Positions 37,201-59,216 of a stretch of DNA of 64,000 bases are shown here, piece after piece. Source of the DNA: Trissonchulus latispiculum (taxonomy: Eukaryota; Nematoda; Enoplea; Enoplida; Ironidae); assembly GCA_030248195.1 (NCBI GenBank), contig JASAND010026574.1:1-64000 (forward strand), in the 5' to 3' direction. The notes under the pieces are model-generated. The model was not told where the DNA came from and did not search any database. It saw nothing but the letters and a program-made list of their open reading frames with translations. Positions within the stretch are counted from its first letter, which is position 1. Every line of letters begins with the position of its first letter. Made by a program: the position numbers and the translations under genes.

Positions 37201-38590
37201 TTGTTTCTTTTTACGTATTATATGCACCTTGTTCTAATTCTTCAGGAATAAAGGTAACTGCTCTATGAATAGCAATTAACTTATTAATCCAGAACCAAAA
37301 AACTGCATGAATTACAAACTTCTGAAAGGTTATATCTTAATAAACGAACGTTCATTTTGTTTTGTTAAGTTGATTGATTGCTGTTGTATTTTTCGCTAAA
37401 CCAGCGTTTTCTGTTTGTCAGTTGTTGTTGCTTCATAAAGCTGTTTTTGTTGCTTCAATAAAGCCTATCCGAAAGTTTCTTCTTTAAAATGTTATCAGTT
37501 TCACAATTCCTTTTGCAAATTCGTTCAAGTCCATTAAATTTCAGAATATTGAAAACTGATGAGTTTCATTCCTTAATTCCGGTCTGGCTTTTCTGTTGAA
37601 AGATGAAATAATTAGATTTCTGAGAAAACATTTTAGTTTTGTGGTTGTAAATAAATTACAAGTCCTTATGAGATAAAGTCTAATTCTAATGCGATACGTC
37701 TATTCCCCATCCATGTCCAGGGAAACTCAATTTAAGCTGAGCTATGTAAGTCCTTTCATTTCAAGACCTTCAGAAATTAGAGCTAAACCTGTTGTTAGTG
37801 TACTGGTATACTCAACCGTCTAGCGTTCTTGCATTTTTTGTAATTAATGCTATAGCGGATGGATCGATGTTATCAGCGCCTAAACTGCTAAACTCTGGTA
37901 AATTGCTATCCCTGATTATCTCTGCTATGTTTAACACATTAATTCATCCCTGGTTAGCGACTAAGCGAGAGTTTCGGTGTTGATAACATATGCTGAAAAT
38001 CTACGTTAGTGATCCCTGAACTCATTTCCATTTAGAAAGCGAAAAATGTATCTTACGGCTTGAAGGTTTCAATTGAAAAGGAGCGATATTCACATCAAAT
38101 CGAATACATTTCTAACAAGTAGGCCCCAAAAGGGGCAATATTCCTTTGTAGACCTGTTTTTATTCAATTGCAAAATTGGATTTGTCGGAAGGCTCTTTAA
38201 GCGTTAGAAGCTGCTGGTTCGGTTTACAATTTCACTTGACTTAACTAATCTCAGCTTAATTCTTTTAGTATCGAACTACTGTTATCATTTGAAATATCTC
38301 ACTAAATGTTTTGCTGTCTTATCAGACCAGACTTCAGCATAGCGCAATACAATCAGTTAACATCATTGGGTTCAACAGTACAGCTGACAAACTTACATTC
38401 GTTCTTCCAAATAAAAAGGAAACAAAAGTTTTTGCACAAAACTTCTATTACTTTCATTCCGCTGCTTAATTTTTCCCCAATTCTCAGTGAACTCTATGGT
38501 CATCAGGGAGTGTAGGCCTATGCTTGCCTTGCCATGATTGGCCTGAACTTGTGATGTCCAGCGCAAGCTAGTACCTTATTTCATTGCCTA
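34230..38590. other. No gene recognised
   Basis: No conserved domain is seen on either strand. A 159-codon minus-strand frame (34531-35010) and a 61-codon plus-strand frame (35994-36179, with ILDYVIKVDTELKSIKSK) look partly protein-like and could be decayed retroelement sequence. A TTC microsatellite lies at 36715-36733. Confidence 0.35.
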
Positions 38591-38870
38591 ATGCACCATG
38601 TGTAGCTCCCAAGCTACACTAGTGCTCAAAAATCTGCAATCGTTTAGATTGCTGACAGCCAAAGACTGCGCGAAGGCTCTCAGTTCTGCCGCTTAAATAG
38701 GCTCCAAAACCTAATTTGCATAATCCGAATGCAAAAAAATCTGACCTAAGCTAGCCCTATGTTGAAGATAGGGCTTCTGAATGGAGAAATGACTCACCAT
38801 GCACTAAACATACTAATTTCCTTTTTATACATTCCTGCTCCAGCAGGAATAAAAATTGTTGCATTAAACC
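38590..38870 (-). repeat. Dispersed repeat with octamer and TATA-like box, copy 1
   Basis: On the minus strand: 'attcctgctggagcaggaat', 'agggctag', then atgcaaattagg, tatttaagcggcag and 'cagcaatctaaacg'. Copies occur at 53650-53915 (plus) and, shorter, at 40265-40400 (plus). The order octamer, about 20 bp, TATTTAA resembles a core promoter, for instance of a retroelement LTR, but no terminal TG..CA pair or partner was proven. Confidence 0.55.
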
Positions 38871-39314
38871 ATTACATATAAATAGATAATTTATCTCAAT
38901 TTTGTCTTATATTGTTTAGGGTCAAAATTCTAGCAGCATCTGATAAGAAGAAAGCTCAAGCTGGTTACTCATCGCAAACAAACCTTTAACTTATTCTATT
39001 TGAATCAAAGCATGGAATATAGATTGAAACAAAAATTGGCAGTGGCAGTAGCTGAGCGGTTTTTCGTATGAAATTGAGTACAAGCCTTCAGCTCAATGCA
39101 ATGCCGACTGTTTTTATACCGTCTTCCCGATCCATAAGACCCAATATTTAATATCTTTAGATTAATAGCTTGACAATTAATTTTCCTGTTAGCCGAATTA
39201 ATGCGCTTTTAAGGGGGATGTCGCCGGTACCAAATTTATAGGCAGCGATTTCACTCATTCTTGGGTATACTATACCTCCATATGTGTAAAAAACAAGACA
39301 AATTTTTCGAGTTC

Positions 39315-39727
39315 TGGGCCCAGTTTCATAAAAAACCGTCTCGAGTTCTCGAGTTCTCAAGTTCTCGAGTAGCCTGTTTTCAGTGACAGCAACCTCTTCT
39401 GTATATTAAAAATTATTTGTAAAAGTAACTACGGAAAATTTTATAGTGATTTATTCAGTCAATTATGCAAGTTATTGACTGAATATTATCAAGTCAATTA
39501 TTGAAGCAGGAAGAAAAAATTCACAAATTTAGATTTTCAAAAATTTCTCGAGTAGGTCTCAGGTTGGCGAAATTTTCTCTGGTCGAAATTGACCAGCGAA
39601 CTTGACTCGAGAACTCGAGAACTTTTTCAGCGTTATTTTCAATGCGACTTGCGGATCTCGAAAACTTTCAGCGTAGTTTAGCTACTAGACTCGAGAACTC
39701 GAGAACATTTTTATGAAACTGGCCCCA
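39315..39727. mobile_element. PIF/Harbinger-like MITE with CTCGAGTT arms
   Basis: The ends TGGGCCCAGTTTCATAAAAA and, on the complement, TGGGGCCAGTTTCATAAAAA pair with each other. Inner arms consist of CTCGAGTT / AACTCGAG repeats. It shares the GTTTCATAAAA end with 865-3860 although the arm repeat differs. Target duplication not clear. Confidence 0.65.
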
Positions 39728-39918
39728 GGATCAATCCAGTTTCGAGATGTCGCGGTTCAAATCCCTACAATTTGGTATTTACGCCAGCATACCACTCTGA
39801 GGGTTCGAAGTCCTGTACACATAGGATGACAAAGGACTACCTACGGTACCAATACATCAAAATAAAGCATCTAGCTGGAGCTATTTATTGCTATACGAAT
39901 GACAATGATAACGCCAAG

Positions 39919-41922
39919 TAGGGTTGCGCCGTTAGCGAAATTACGGGGCCGGGGCCGGGCCGGGGCCTTCCCAAAGTGCGGAACCTAACCTTCCCGTTAC
40001 ACGGCCCCGGCCCCGGCCCCGTTACATGGCCCCGGCCCCGGCCCCGGCCCTGTTACACGGCCCAGGCGGCCCCGACGGCCCCAGCGTCCCCAGACTCCAT
40101 TAAACAGCCTTTTGCTTACCCCTTTGCAAGAGTATTGGCAATATACCTCATACCGGCTGTCTTTATGCTTCATTCGGATCCTATGTTTAGTACATTGCGA
40201 GTCATTTCTCTATTCCGAAGTCCTATCTTCAGCAGTTCAGCACAGCTTAGTCAAGGTTTTTGTGCTACAATTATGTAAATTAGGTTTATACAATATTTAA
40301 GCAGCAGAACTGACAGCCTACACGCAGTCTTTGCCTGTCAGCAATCTAAGCGGTTGCGGAGTTTTGAGCACAAGTGTTGCTTAGGAGCTACACATAGGTG
40401 CATTAAGGAATTAAATAGTTAGCGTTTGACAGGCGAATCATGAAATTACAATAAATGTTTGGCTTTTCCATTAATTTGGCATGAAGTAGGAAGAACGTAG
40501 GTTGTATTGCTGAACCAAATACTGTAATTGTTATTGTTATTTTGTTATTTTGTATGCTAAGGGAAGGGAAGACAAGCGCCTACTCAGAAATCAGAAATCT
40601 TCACTTAGGTATTTAAAAATAATTTCAGTTCGATATCAAAACAAATAACTAGTGACAAGTCAATCATTTCGCGATTTCGCAAAATAATAATCTAAAATTG
40701 GTTTTCTAATTTTAATTTGTCAATAGTTCAAAATAAGTTTGCAGTATACGCTTTGATTTCTTTACAATACAACATTATCTTGCGACATTAACTCCTATTG
40801 GACTAGTGAAACTAACGAAATATCAACAAACGAAATTGAGATTAGTCTTCTAAATAGATCAGAGACTAACTTTAACTTTCCTACCTATCAACTTTTCTAA
40901 GCAAACCTTGCTGAAATGAAAACAAAAAGCTTCTGGTGCGATAAAAAACTGGAATATCTCTAAGTCTAAATTTAATATAGTATATATTATTATATTTTAT
41001 TTAAGTTAATTTATTTAGCAATAATAGTAATTTATCTAAATATCTAATTATACATTCAAAATAACTAGCAGAATATAGGGAACGTGAAGCATTAATACAG
41101 AAAGTTTTTTTTTATATTTCGAAAGTTTACAGGAATTACTGAATTATTTAATTTTAATTAATTAGATAATTACAAAATGATGCGGGATTTTGCGGGATAG
41201 GATTTATCAAATTTGCGGGACTACGAGATCCCGCGGGACGGAACAAGCAAATTTAGTTCGGGGCGGAGGGGCGGGCCGAAAGATTTCGTCCCGCGTCCAT
41301 CTGTGGCTGGCACAACGTCACGTTACAGAGAATTGTGTGCTGTGCTACTAGTGATGTTTCAGCACCTGAAACTGGAACTGAAAATATTTTCAGTCAGTAC
41401 GTATTTCAGTTTCAGTACCTAAAACTGAAACTGAAACTGAAATTTATTTGGATGAGACCTGAAACTGAATCTGAATTTGAAGTTCCTGTGAGCAACCGTG
41501 TGAAACTGAAAATCAAATAAAATGAGACCTGAAACGGAAACTGAAAATCAGATAAAATTAGTCTTGAAACTGAAACTGAATTTGAATCTGAAATTCCGAC
41601 GAGCAACCGCCTGAAACTGAAATAAAAAGGCTGCCTGAAATATCACTACTACATACGCCAAGAAATAGCCATATGCACAGCAGAAAATATATAATAAAGT
41701 GTATTATATACGTCCTGACGGCCCGACTGGGCCCACGGGGCCGCCGGGGCTTACGGGGCCGTCGGGGCCCACGGGGCCGCCGGGGCCGTGTAACGGGCCC
41801 GGGCCCCAAAGTCAACGGGGCCGGGCCGGGGCCGGGCCGTTAAAAAATTTTGCGGGGCCGGGCCGAAACGGGGCCGGCCCGGCCCCGGCCCGGCCCCGTT
41901 ACACGGCCCCGGCGCAACCCTA
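39919..41922. mobile_element. Non-autonomous hAT-like element with GGGGCC-repeat arms, TSD acgccaag
   Basis: Perfect ends TAGGGTTGCGCCG and CGGCGCAACCCTA. acgccaag is repeated exactly at 39911-39918 and 41923-41930. Arms of GGGGCC/GGCCCC repeats lie at about 39945-40085 and 41715-41910. The 1.6-kb interior has a promoter-like repeat fragment (40265-40400) and a nested element at 41349-41648, but no transposase. Confidence 0.92.
41349..41648. mobile_element. Nested element with CTGAAA-repeat arms
   Basis: The ends TAGTGATGTTTCAG and CTGAAATATCACTA are inverted copies. Inside them run repeated ACTGAAACTGAA units in both orientations. Flanks (tgtgctac / ctacatac) match poorly, so either the duplication has decayed or the insertion mode differs. 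Confidence 0.6.
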
Positions 41923-42600
41923 ACGCCAAGTAGCTAGCAAGTAACGGTGTCATTCCCTTTGTTAGTTACAAAACTTTAACATGCTCTAACATTCTCATAC
42001 TGCTTCGTAGAGACTTGGTGCAAGAAGATAAAATGCTCAGGACATCGAGACTCGAGAGCTTCAATTGGATATAAAATGAGGCTCTATTTGGAAAATTTTA
42101 AAAATTATGTACTATAGGCCTCCGTCATCAAACTGAGGCATGCATAAACAGTTCAACACCAGCAATTGCAGTGAAACTTAGCAAACATCTTCCTTTCATA
42201 TGTGCAAATTGGCACACTAAATTTGGTCGGAATATCTCAAATTTCACCCGACTTATGGACCATTATATTTAAAAATTTGAGAAAATGGCGTATTTTGAGG
42301 CAAAAAGCAAACGCGGTTACCAAAAATGTGTGATCTACCTACTCCCAAGCAGCAGCAGGGATTGTGTAGTATGAAAATTGAACATCTATTTGTGTACTGT
42401 GTTAATATCTATATGCGAAATTTGTGCAGTGAATGGCTAGTTCAGTTCAAGACGAAACATTTCCTCGGTGGCATTCATTTTTGTAAATCAGAATTGTGCA
42501 AAAACGTACTTCATCCAAATTTGAAAATTTCCAGAAAATCCCTGAGCTAACGCACAACACCTCATATAGATATTAACTCGCTACCTAGACCAGACCAACA

Positions 42601-42830
42601 GTAAAACACTGATTACTTAATAATCAGTAATCAGTAATCAGAAATCAGTAAATTCCGTTGCACAAAATTTACTGATTACCATCAGTAATCAGTAATTGGT
42701 AATCAGTAAATTGTCAGTGAAGTCATCAGTGACTTATCAGTAAAGCGTTGCATAAAGCATTTTACTGATTACGTTTTACTGATTATTTGTCAGCAATTTG
42801 CCATCAGTCTTTGTTTACTGATTATTTAAG
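42601..42830. repeat. AATCAGTA-repeat segment, probably an element arm
   Basis: Dense units of AATCAGTA / TACTGATT in both orientations, with CAGTAAAACACTGATTAC near the left end mirrored by GTAATCAG... text near 42780. This is the same architecture as the CTGAAA element, but no target duplication was found. 42830-43880 holds nothing recognisable. Confidence 0.45.
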
Positions 42831-43879
42831 TTATCTTGGTACTTTTCATCGAATCGGTTGGATTTATAGTAACTAATCTTAGTTTATCGTTTATCGTTAG
42901 ATTGCGCCATATTTACTGATACAAAAATCTTTGAAATCTGTTGACTACTGCCTGATCTATAGTCCTTTATGTAAAGGTGCTTTAGTTTTACAATTCAGCC
43001 GATGTTAAGCCACAACAAAAATTTTCTACTGGAAAGTCAGTTTCTACTATTCTATATTCATTATTGAACCAGTATGATTACTTAATAACAATTGTTTTAT
43101 AAAAAATTAGCTTGCTATATTTAAGGTGAATACAAATTTCTATTTTAAGGTGAATACAAATTGGCTCGGATATAAACTTTCATACGTTTTCATTTATTTG
43201 GTCAAAAATACTGATAGCATTTACTGATGGTGGGCGTATGTGACAAATTATATATAGCTCATTTGCTTTTGCACAGCGCTCAAACTTTTTGTCACCGCGA
43301 AATTTTCCTAACTTTTCCGTTTTCCTATGTTAGTTAGTGCCCTTATTCACAGAATTGGATAATGTATAAGGATAAGCTAGGTGTATTGAAACGCTGTCGA
43401 GTCGAGTGTAATCTCAATTCAAAAGTAAGATTATAGCGACAGTCTCCAAACTCCATAAACTGTGAGCTACCAATTTATTTGGGTTTATGGCTTTATTACA
43501 CATTTGTTAGGCCTTGTCAGCTTGTTAGATATAACCATGTACTTGTTGTTTGTTCAGGCAAAACTATTTATCACTGGCGGCTAGGCATATTCAGGTATTC
43601 GCAGTAACGAAGTCGTTATTCACCAATTGTACAATCTGTTTTACATTACGTATATATTATATTCATACTTGTATAAACAGATGAATAGAGGTTCACCTCT
43701 ATACATGTTTGACGCTAGGAAACATTTAGGTAAACTCAGAACAGGGCACAAGTAGGTTTATTATTTAGACACAGTAGGTGTATATAGTTGGCTTATCAAT
43801 GTATTTATTAATTAATTATTTTTAGAAATATTTGTAAGTTTATATAATTTAAAGCACTTCCTAAATCAGAAGTAGTTTA

Positions 43880-45380
43880 TTTTTCCGTTACGTCCCCTCC
43901 ACTCCAGTTGGTCTTACACTGGTCAGGAGTGATTAGTAACGTTACGTTTTATGACTGGGTGAAGATTGTATAGCCGATAACGAATAATTCTCTAAACAAT
44001 TACCCGGCGCTTTTAGGGATGAAAATTTGCTCAACACCGGCTGTGTGATGATGATAAACCAGAGATGAGGAGGAGCCGGGATTTTCCGGCTCGGCACGGC
44101 TCGGCTCGGGAGAAAATGTGGTGGGCTCGGCTCGGCTCGGGAGAAAATGTGGTGGGCTCGGCTCGGCTCGGCCCGTGGGCATACCCGGCTCAACTCGGCT
44201 CGGCTCGGAAGAATATTGAAAGTGGGTCGGCTCGGCTCGGCTCGGCTCGCCCAGCTTGAAATTTGAAATTTGACCGATTGCAGCGAATTGTGGATTTTCT
44301 ACGTTGTTTTTTGACAAAAGACCTGTAAACAGCTGTCTAACTTTTGTGTACCAGTGTGAATCACCAAAATTCCATTATTACCGAGACACTGCGAGCTGCA
44401 GAGTCCACGATTATAAGGTTTAATGATATTGATATTTGGTAAATATATATTCTACGAAAGTGGACACCCATTCATGCTTGTTTTGCTGAAAATTTATTAT
44501 TATTCTATTCTATGTATACAATATGGAAAGGAACCACTGATAAACGCCGAAAAAATCACGAGAAAACCTTTTGTTTTCCGCAGTCTAGAAAAAAGGCATA
44601 ATCTGATAAATTGCAAATTGCTTCAGAACTCAGCAATAAAATTCAGAATTCTTTCAAATTATTTTTTAAATTTCAACAACTTTCAACTCCTTTAATTGCT
44701 CTCTGCCGATCGTAGCCATAATCGTAGTCAATTGTAATTATGCAGAATAATTTCAAACTCTAAATTAATAGTAAGTATTTCTGGTATATAATCAACACTT
44801 TTACAACCTTCTTTGCTATCTGATAAATCACTACAAAGACCCAAAGCCACAGTAGTAAGACAATGCAAATTTTAATTGTAATATGTTTGATAAAACCAAA
44901 TATGACACGTTGATATAATTAAGTCAGAATGTTTCTTTCTAACTACACCATACATAAGTTGACTTCGAGCACAGCCTAACGTTTAAACTAAGTTGGCGTG
45001 GAAGGAAGGTATGAATAAAGACAAGGAAAAACGGAAAAACGACAAAGTTGAAAACAGAAAACAGAATTCATTGAATTTGTTGGCTATTTTGTTTGAACAA
45101 ATTCGGTACTGATTATAGTGAACTAAAATTTTTCGATAGGGTCGGCTCGGCTCGGCTCGGAGTTTCAATTCTCCGGCTCGGCTCGTCTCGGCTCGGGAGA
45201 AATTGTTGCCGGCTCGGCTCGCGAGCCAAGCCGAGCCCAGCCGAGCCGAGCCGCGAGCCAAAATCCTCATCTCTATGATGAACGCACCTCGGCAGCTCCA
45301 CCGAAGTCGGCCACCACTTAACTCTCGGATAATTGATGACAAGGGGGGGAGGAGATGGGAAATCAGAAATGTGCTAGAGC
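43880..45380 (+). repeat. Dispersed repeat split by a hAT-like insertion
   Basis: 43880-44059 and 45276-45380 together match 58535-58810: 'ccactccagttgg', 'aattaccc', 'ctgtgtgatga', then 'aacgcacctcggcagctcc' and 'taactctcgga'. The insertion at 44060-45275 separates the halves. The repeat's class is unknown. Confidence 0.75.
44060..45275. mobile_element. Non-autonomous hAT-like element with GGCTCG-repeat arms
   Basis: The ends CAGAGATGAGGA and TCCTCATCTCTA are flanked by tgataaac (44052-44059) and tgatgaac (45276-45283), a 7/8 match. The unoccupied paralogue at 58.71 kb has a single tgatgaac. Arms of GGCTCG/CGAGCC repeats lie at 44085-44250 and 45140-45255. The interior of about 900 bp is AT-rich and without a gene. 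Confidence 0.9.
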
Positions 45381-47248
45381 TGTTTTTTCCGAACTCTTGG
45401 CTTGACATGATCCTCTACTGTAGCGAGTTGAGTCGGAAACCACTCGGCTACAGAGGCTCAGAAGTAACTTATTGCATCTACTGGATATGAAACATGCCCT
45501 TAAGGATGTTGCTAAAATAAGTCGGTAGTTTAGTATACATAAAGGACGTCATCGTCTTCACCCATTTTATTATCAACCTACTTTGAATTTTTGACGTCAT
45601 ATCAATTCAAGAACTTACTGAACTGGTTTGATTATGATGGATTAAAAGCTTATAATTCGGCAATCAAGAAAATTAATTGTCAAGCTATTATCCTAGAGAT
45701 ATTATTGGGAAAAACACATTTGCGGAGACTCTCATAATAGGAGTCATTTAACGCTTGCTGAAAACTTGAAAGTTGCTCTCCGCCGCACATGATATATATT
45801 CATTATCGTAAATTAAGAAAAAATTTAAAAATTTGGACCAGGAAAACTTAATTGTAACCGTTTTCCAGCAGCTTCTTGCTATTACATTTTTATTTAAAAA
45901 CATTAGCTAAAAGTACTCTAAAGCAGCAGAGAAAGGAACATGCAGTGGACTTTCTAACAATGTGTGGCTTCTTAAATCCTTAACATTGTATGAGTCTCCC
46001 TCCAGCTGTTGAACTTGTTCAATCTTTTAGGGGATTTCTTTGAGATCATCCTAAAATTTAAAAATAATCTTAACTCTACTCTATACTGTATACGCTTTTA
46101 AATACTGTTCCAATGGTGCATAAATCAATTGCTTTCGTGATAAGAGATAGTGCTAGACCATTGCTACATATTATGTAACTGCTTGGAAATTCTGAAAATA
46201 TCAATAAGAAGAACAATTTTGGAAAGATTTAGCTACTTTGAGACTATCATAAAAGTACTGTAGTAAGAATGAACTGCTATTCTATTGCTATTTAAGGTGG
46301 TAGCTATTTGTTCGACCATAACCGTTTTCAATATTAATATATATTCGCAAAATTCGATCAGACTTATACATACTATCACTGCAATGCCAGATTATATCTT
46401 CGTTTTTCAAACACTTTTTAAACTTTATAACTATTGTTCTACGGAGCTTCTCCCTTCTTAATTGTTCCCTTCCCTTCCCAGATGAAAGTGATCAGGGAGC
46501 GTCTCAACCAGCTCTGGTTGGTGCTTCCTTCTCCATAGGAAGTTATTCACGCATCTAGCCAGTCCCAGGTGTTTTAGGGAGACGCACTTGCCACTGCAAC
46601 AGCATCGCAAATTTGGTCGCTATGCAACATCAAATAAGTATTGCAAGTGCGCCATAATCACAGCAGTTTATGTACTCGATGCGCAACACTGTATACTAGA
46701 TTTCTTTAGAATTCTGTTCACTCATAGGACAGACACTGGAAGTTTAGGTTTCAACAAGACCTTTTTTGACTGACATTTATGTTGCATAAAATGTTTCTTC
46801 CCTTTCTAGTACGGAAGTGCTCAGCAGGCCGTAAGATGACAACGGGGAGTTTAGAGTTTCAGGACTGAAATTACTTTGGCTGTCTTCTTGACCTTGCCCT
46901 CAAAAGCGCCATTATGTGGCAGCTGTTCCGGCGTTACTTACTTTTTTCATTCTTGGCAAAACTTAGTGACAGACTTCTCTGGTATGTAAGGAGCCTTCCA
47001 GTTATGTATATGGAACTATTGGCTGTCAAAGGAGAAATTGTTCTTACACACGTCTCTCAGTGCTTCTGGCCTCCCTTAGTTGTTTGTTGAAACATTTTCA
47101 CTTGTGTCACGCCTATTAATTGGCAATTACATGCAAGTTGGAATTGTGCTATCTGTCTCTATATTTACTAATCACTATTTCCATAATTACTACAATGCTG
47201 GCCGACATCTGGCAATGTGGTGGATCCTAATTCGACAGTTTTATATCC
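45380..47248. other. Upstream region of the first receptor gene; no gene recognised
   Basis: AT-rich. A lone TTAAGGTGGTAGC end (46292-) resembles the left end of the TTAA-type elements. No TATA box or other promoter signal could be assigned with confidence to the gene that starts at 47249. Confidence 0.35.
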
Positions 47249-55507
<8,259 letters not shown>

Positions 55508-56441
55508 ACTAATACGTGTAGCTTCTACTGTATTTATTCATGAATGCAATCTTGTTTTAGTAATGCAAAATACTTGTCCTTAGTAAACGATTGTATGACC
55601 GTCTTTTGAGTTGATTTCACTAATTGTTTCAAGTGTCTCGATTTTGCTGAATGCAAAGCATGTCTTCTGTGGATGAATGCATAGGTATTGCGATAGCCGA
55701 AACCTCAAATGACTTGAGAAGTGTCGCTTGAAACTCCAAAAGCAATGAAAACAAGTTACGGCCAGCCATCTTTCCCAATTATAAAACTCGAGGTATCTGT
55801 CTTACAAATGGCCCTTATATCCATTAATGAGAGGTTGTTCAAATGTTTATCCTATTGCAAACAGATCAAACTTAAACTTCATTTTTGGAGTAACAATATA
55901 AGTGCAGTTTGTTCTCATATATCATTTTATGCAATTTTTGGTCTCGTAAATTGTTAGTACAAGTTGCTTCCTCTGTGATAGCTTTCTATAGCAAACCTTT
56001 ATCTGTGAGCATTGCAGTTTCGGCTATCTTCAGTAGCAGAATTCAAGAATCAATCCAAATCGTCCTCAATGAAGAAGGAGGTGTAATATCGGCACCTATA
56101 TTGCAGTTTGCATCACAACCTATGAACAGCGATAGCCTGCAAATGCTATCAACAGGAGCATGTTAAAACAAGCCAGGCTAGCTTAGGACCACCTCCCTTA
56201 GACCTCTTTTAAACAACTGTGCCTATGTCGACATTTTGTTTTTGCTGCAGTCATAAATTATTACCTCGAATTTTTGTGTTTTGCAATGCAAATTCTTTCA
56301 GGTTTGGAGCGTTAGTTGCGCCTAGGCCTACATTTTTGGACTTACATATCTGGTTGCCTTTTTCGAAGCCTAATGATGATGGTACTGTACGACAGAAGTG
56401 TTACCCTCATCTGTTTTCCACTTTTGGCTTAATCAATATTA

Positions 56442-59172
56442 ATGCGTCAACATATTTTATTGTTTCTGCTCACCATAACCAGCATGCTTATCAATCGTTG
56501 CCTTTCCTTATCAGAGGATGAAATGACAGAAGAAGAGTAATTCCTTTTCTTCTTCGATTCTTATTACAGTTTTATATACTTTAAAGACTATGATGCTTCA
56601 GCTGACTGCTTTAGATAAACATGTATCAACAAGAGTATCGTATAAACTAAATCATAGGATTTAGGAAGAACGATTACGATCGACCATTGTTCAATTCTTA
56701 TTACAGTGGATACATTTTACTAACTCCCATTCCTAAAACCGAAATATTTCTAGGCAGTCGAATACAGTGAAGCTAGTGTCTAGATTTGCTAAAAGGCAGT
56801 GTTTGAGTTGACTCTCTCTACAAAGCATGGTTGACCTGACCAATCAATTTAAAAATACCTATGATTACTTGGTATTAGAAAGGTTGTAGATAAACTAACT
56901 TTATTTTTGTTGTTTAGACTGTATAAACTGAGAATGAAGAAGTCTGCCAATATTACCATAATCCTGAATGATTTAGTAGATCCAACAGGGCGTAGAAATT
57001 ATGACAAACGTCTCAGGCCTAATTATGGAGGTACATAAGAGCCAGTGTTGGCATCTGGGATGGGATCCCATGGGATCCCATGGGATGGGATGGGATGGGA
57101 TTAAAAACTCATCCCATGTGGGATCAGTGGGATTTTGTGGGATCATTTTGCCTAACAATGCCCTCAAACACCGTTTCCATATTTTGAAAAAGTGCAATAT
57201 TTTCGTAAATTTGGCATAAAAACGTTTGTTCAATTTCATGATTGGCGTTTTGATGACTATACCAGCAAACCAAAGCATAGAGCTCTTTAAGGTGCTGGTA
57301 TCGCTTTGTGTAAATGTAACATTACAGGCATTAATTACATTACATTACATTAATTTTTAACGTTGATGAATCTTTCCAAATATGGTGCTTTTTAACATTC
57401 TGGACCTGTCCCGAATTTTTAGGTGAAAAAATAAAAAATCTGGTTTTTGCCACTATTCTCTCAGTTCGTTATCGATACACGTGCTTGGTTGATATAAATG
57501 GAAAAGGGTCACCGAAATGAACATTTTAACTTTTACGACCTTGAACTTGTATGCTAAGCTAGCAGTTAAGGGCGGGTCCATCATGAAAAATTTTAAGATC
57601 ACGGATTGCGTTCATTTTCGCACGTAAACTAACTATATATTTCGTGCATATCAAGTTCACATTTTGAGTTCTTCGTTCAGTTGTCCGCAATTTCGACACA
57701 TCAACTGTGTGCAATTTGAATATGAGGGGTAATGCCATATCAAATTTTGCACTGGGTCGACGGTATGGCACTGAATAATTGCAATTATTAATTAATTCAG
57801 GGGCGGATCCAGGGGGGGCGGCCGCCCTCCCGTCGCGATTCGAAGGTAGAAAAAATTAAGGAGAGAAAGAGGAAAAAGGGTAAAAAACCAAAAAATTTTG
57901 CGCATTCGGCGCGAATTTTCCACTTTTTAACCGCATATTTATTGCATCAGCGAAGAAAAAGCATGAAACGCATCCGATTTTTCGGAATGAATTACCATTT
58001 TTGCCTAAAAATGTCAAGAATTTAAAAAAATTTGTTCAGTTCTTCAGTATAAAAAGAATTAACGATCCGAAGACCGATTTTATTGCAAAAGCAAAAAATT
58101 CTTCAAATTCAAATTTACCGCCCCCCCGTCCCGAAATTCTGGATCCGCCAGTGAATTAATTAATTAATTAATAATTGCAATTACAATAATCGCAATTACC
58201 CGAGGCGTAGGCAAGACTAAGGTGAATTTTCTCAACAACTGAAGGAGATGAGACTTAAATTTTATATTATTTTATTTATTTTATTTTAATTTTACACAAC
58301 CTTGGAGCTATCTCTTGTGTGGTCAAATCAGTATAAGCCAAGAACTATTTGGGGTCAAAAAACGACCATTTTTGAGGAAATTAGATCTGTCAAAATTACT
58401 GCCAAATTTTTAATTATTTATACTGAATCGATTTAGTCATATCGCTTTACTTTTACTCTTCTACTTTTACAATCTAATTACACAGTTTATTAATGTAAGA
58501 AATGTATAAATGCCTATTAGCTGGAGTGGAGTTTTTTTTTTTTTTTTCGTACGCCTCACTCCAGTTGGATGTGCACCAGTTAGGAGTAGTGTCAGCCACG
58601 ATAATTTTAAATTTTGACTATTGGGGAAGGGTGATTGGCTGACACCGAATAATTGTCTTCACAATTACCCGAGGCGTTTACCAAGGCTGGAGATTTGTCC
58701 ATCACCGTCTGTGTGATGAACGCACCTCGGCAGCTCCACCCGAAGGCGGCCGCCCCTTAACTCTCGGACAATTAGTTGACATAGGCGGGAAGGGGGGATT
58801 GCTAAAGTCCGGTGCCAGCTGGCCCGTTTGAAAAACAAAACATTGAAATTTTGTTGAGGGATCCTTCGGATCCCTAGTCTCATGTTTGCGGCCGATTGAT
58901 GCAGATGGTACATTCTCCCGATCTGATCAGCCTTGTGTGTTGCGTAGAGCTTTACGGTAAACATATTTAAACAAATTTTAATATGACAGAGACCCGGGGG
59001 GACCTTTTTCACCCCCCAAGCCTTGTCTTAATAGAAGTAAAAAACTAACATACTTTTGGTTTTTGCTTACCACTCGCCTGGTAACCCCTGGCGAGCGAGG
59101 GGGGCTCCTGGACGGGTGTTGTTGCTGTTGTGGCAGTTTCAGTTGTTGTTGATGCTGTTGTTGTTGTTGTTA

Positions 59173-59216
<44 letters not shown>

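Noticed and set aside
42601..42830. CRISPR-like array of AATCAGTA repeats
   Set aside because: Units are short, adjacent, in both orientations and without spacers, in animal DNA.
44000..45408. Ser/Arg/Glu/Pro-rich frames (SRAEPSR repeats)
   Set aside because: Produced by the GGCTCG repeat arms in every frame; no conservation beyond the repeat.
55909..56166. 85-codon frame between the two receptor genes
   Set aside because: No domain, no splice context, and the region is AT-rich intergenic DNA; probably chance.
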